DNA from: Candidatus Woesearchaeota archaeon
GTDB taxonomy: Archaea; Nanobdellota; Nanobdellia; Woesearchaeales; GW2011-AR4
Direction of reading: 5' to 3'
Assembly: GCA_016784195.1 (NCBI GenBank)
Contig: JADHVE010000056.1
Span: 1 to 7,131 of the forward strand
DNA length: 7,131 nucleotides
Below, piece after piece: positions 6,069 to 7,131 of the stretch. Numbering within the stretch: the stretch's first letter is position 1; every line of letters starts with the position of its first letter. Both the position numbers and the translations under genes were made by a program. The notes under the pieces were generated by a model that did no database searches, was not told the DNA's origin, and worked only from the letters and a program-made list of their open reading frames with translations.

Positions 6069-6195
6069 TGGACTCTTCAGGAAAAACGTTTCGTAAAAAA
6101 TCTTATATATTCTGGATACAAAAAGAATATAACAGGAATTCTTGATATTAAACTCAATTTTTTAAAATTCCTCAAAGATTATCCTATATTTTGGT

Positions 6196-7068
6196 TCAAA
6201 TCCCCATAATGCTGTAACCTGCATCTACATAGATAACCTGGCCGGTTATGTTTTTGGATAAGTCTGAGCATAAGAACAATGCCAAGTTAGCAACATCATC
6301 TGCTGAGTTTAATCTTTTTAATGGCGCAGATTTTACCTGATGCTCCAGCATCTTCTCAAAACCGGTTATTCCTGACGCTGCTAAAGTTTTTATCGGGCCT
6401 GAAGAGATTGCATTTATGGTTATTCCTTTATCTCCAACATCCTGAGAAATATATCTTACGCTTGCTTCTAAGGCAGCTTTGCAGACCCCCATTATGTTGT
6501 AGTTTGGAAAGACTTTTTCAGAGCCTATGTGGGTCATAGCTATAATGCTTCCATCTTCATTCATTAGGGGATAGGTTCTTTTTGTTAATTCTGCCAATGA
6601 ATAAGCGGAAACTTCATGGGCTAACTGATAGCCTCTTCTGTCAATATCAAAATATTTGCCCTGCAGATGCTCTTTTTTAGCAAAAGCAACGCTATGCACT
6701 AAAAAATCTACATTTCCGAATTCCTGCTTTACTTTTTCAAAGAAACTATCAAGCAGATTATCATCCATAACATCGCAAGGGATTGCTAAAGGATCTTTTA
6801 ATAGCCCTAACAAGGGTTTGACTAAACTTTCAACACGTTCCTGATAAGCTAATGCAATTTTTACGCCGTTGTCATTAAGCGCTTTTGCAATATGCCACGC
6901 TATGCTTTGATCATTAGCAACTCCAAAAACAATTGCTTTTTTACCTTCTAAATTAAAATTTGCCATTTTTTTACCCCCTACCTTCTCTTTAATGCCCTTA
7001 AACATGGCTTTGCCTGCATGCATCTTCTCGTAGAGCTTGAATTTCAAAGGAACTTTTTTGTTTTCCAT
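6196..7068 (-). CDS. fabI: FabI-type enoyl-[acyl-carrier-protein] reductase (NADH)
   Basis: Short-chain dehydrogenase of the FabI family; bacterial members reduce the trans-2 double bond of enoyl-ACP with NAD(P)H in the last step of type II fatty acid elongation, in the cytosol. In the 290-residue form, the Rossmann entry is GVANDQSIAWHIA (49-61), the modified glycine motif typical of FabI. CDV (98-100), SVAFA (126-130), and Tyr190-x6-Lys197 in PNYNIMGVCKAAL follow, then SGPIKTLAASGI (223-234) and a VDAGYSI end. His180 occupies the place of the first active-site Tyr (E. coli Tyr146; usual SYLG or TYLG, here THIG). The second start, ATG 6966, has a good Shine-Dalgarno site and gives 256 residues, the normal FabI length. 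ATG 7068 is chosen because a leaderless-type promoter sits 22 bases before it and the extra 34 basic codons are uninterrupted. No other fatty-acid genes are visible. Confidence 0.9.
   Translation of the reverse strand: MENKKVPLKFKLYEKMHAGKAMFKGIKEKVGGKKMANFNLEGKKAIVFGVANDQSIAWHIAKALNDNGVKIALAYQERVESLVKPLLGLLKDPLAIPCDVMDDNLLDSFFEKVKQEFGNVDFLVHSVAFAKKEHLQGKYFDIDRRGYQLAHEVSAYSLAELTKRTYPLMNEDGSIIAMTHIGSEKVFPNYNIMGVCKAALEASVRYISQDVGDKGITINAISSGPIKTLAASGITGFEKMLEHQVKSAPLKRLNSADDVANLALFLCSDLSKNITGQVIYVDAGYSIMGI
6973..6979 (-). promoter_or_regulatory. Internal Shine-Dalgarno site in fabI
   Basis: Minus-strand AGGGGGT lies six A residues before the internal ATG at 6966. GGGGGU can pair with the ACCUCC of the 16S rRNA tail with one G-U wobble. 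It argues that the 256-residue FabI is also, or instead, translated. In the long frame these bases encode Val-Gly-Gly. Confidence 0.5.
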
Positions 7069-7090
7069 AGCTTTCGGTATTCTAATTCTG

Positions 7091-7098
7091 TTTAAAAA
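7091..7098 (-). promoter_or_regulatory. TATA box of fabI (leaderless type)
   Basis: Minus-strand TTTTTAAA ends 22 bases before ATG 7068, identical in sequence and spacing to the box of lonB. It predicts transcription starting at that ATG. No TATA-like box is seen between 7068 and the internal ATG 6966. Confidence 0.55.
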
Positions 7099-7131
7099 GG
7101 TTTTGAAACAGTGAAATTTCTAACGACTTAG

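Noticed and set aside
6103..6110. TTATATAT box between scpA and fabI pointing into fabI antisense
   Set aside because: No gene or structured RNA follows on that strand, and such strings are expected in A+T-rich spacer.

Overview
The window looks like a piece of a small-genome archaeon, most likely a DPANN-type lineage (Woesearchaeota/Pacearchaeota-like). This placement is inferred from gene content and promoters, not from a marker phylogeny. Archaeal signs are a stand-alone Kae1, a membrane-anchored LonB protease with two transmembrane helices inside its AAA+ domain, an ScpA kleisin, and a 57-residue TFIIB-type zinc ribbon protein. TATA-like boxes also lie 22-24 bases before start codons, as expected for leaderless archaeal transcripts. 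Intergenic DNA is strongly A+T-rich.

Left part (1-1942), accessory in character. The window opens inside a gene on the + strand. Its product carries a DUF5648-like repeat, a long Gly/Ser/Thr/Asn-rich linker with an embedded hydrophobic patch, and a C-terminal Hint (intein/Hedgehog-type) self-processing domain. That domain ends His-Asn-Cys directly before the stop codon, so any C-extein is a single cysteine. After about 350 bases with no convincing gene comes a minus-strand gene for a small lipobox protein with a lipocalin-like pattern, with its own TATA box and Shine-Dalgarno site.

Middle (1943-5288), core genes. kae1 (+) makes the catalytic subunit of the tRNA t6A threonylcarbamoyl transfer complex (KEOPS). 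It converges, with a 2-base gap, on a minus-strand pair: lonB followed 11 bases later by the zinc ribbon gene. lonB diverges from scpA across a 279-base A+T-rich region holding both promoters.

Right part (5289-7131). scpA (+) encodes the kleisin that would bridge an SMC dimer; no smc or scpB is visible. It converges on a minus-strand gene for a FabI-type enoyl-ACP reductase. A bacterial fatty-acid enzyme is notable in an archaeal setting. The FabI has a His where the family normally has its first active-site Tyr. It also has two credible starts: a leaderless one giving a basic 34-residue extension, and a Shine-Dalgarno-led one at the canonical N-terminus.

The genes do not form one pathway. 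The middle and right are housekeeping functions (tRNA modification, membrane proteolysis, chromosome organisation, possible fatty-acid reduction), and the left is envelope or surface related. The most unusual items are the Hint protein and the FabI.
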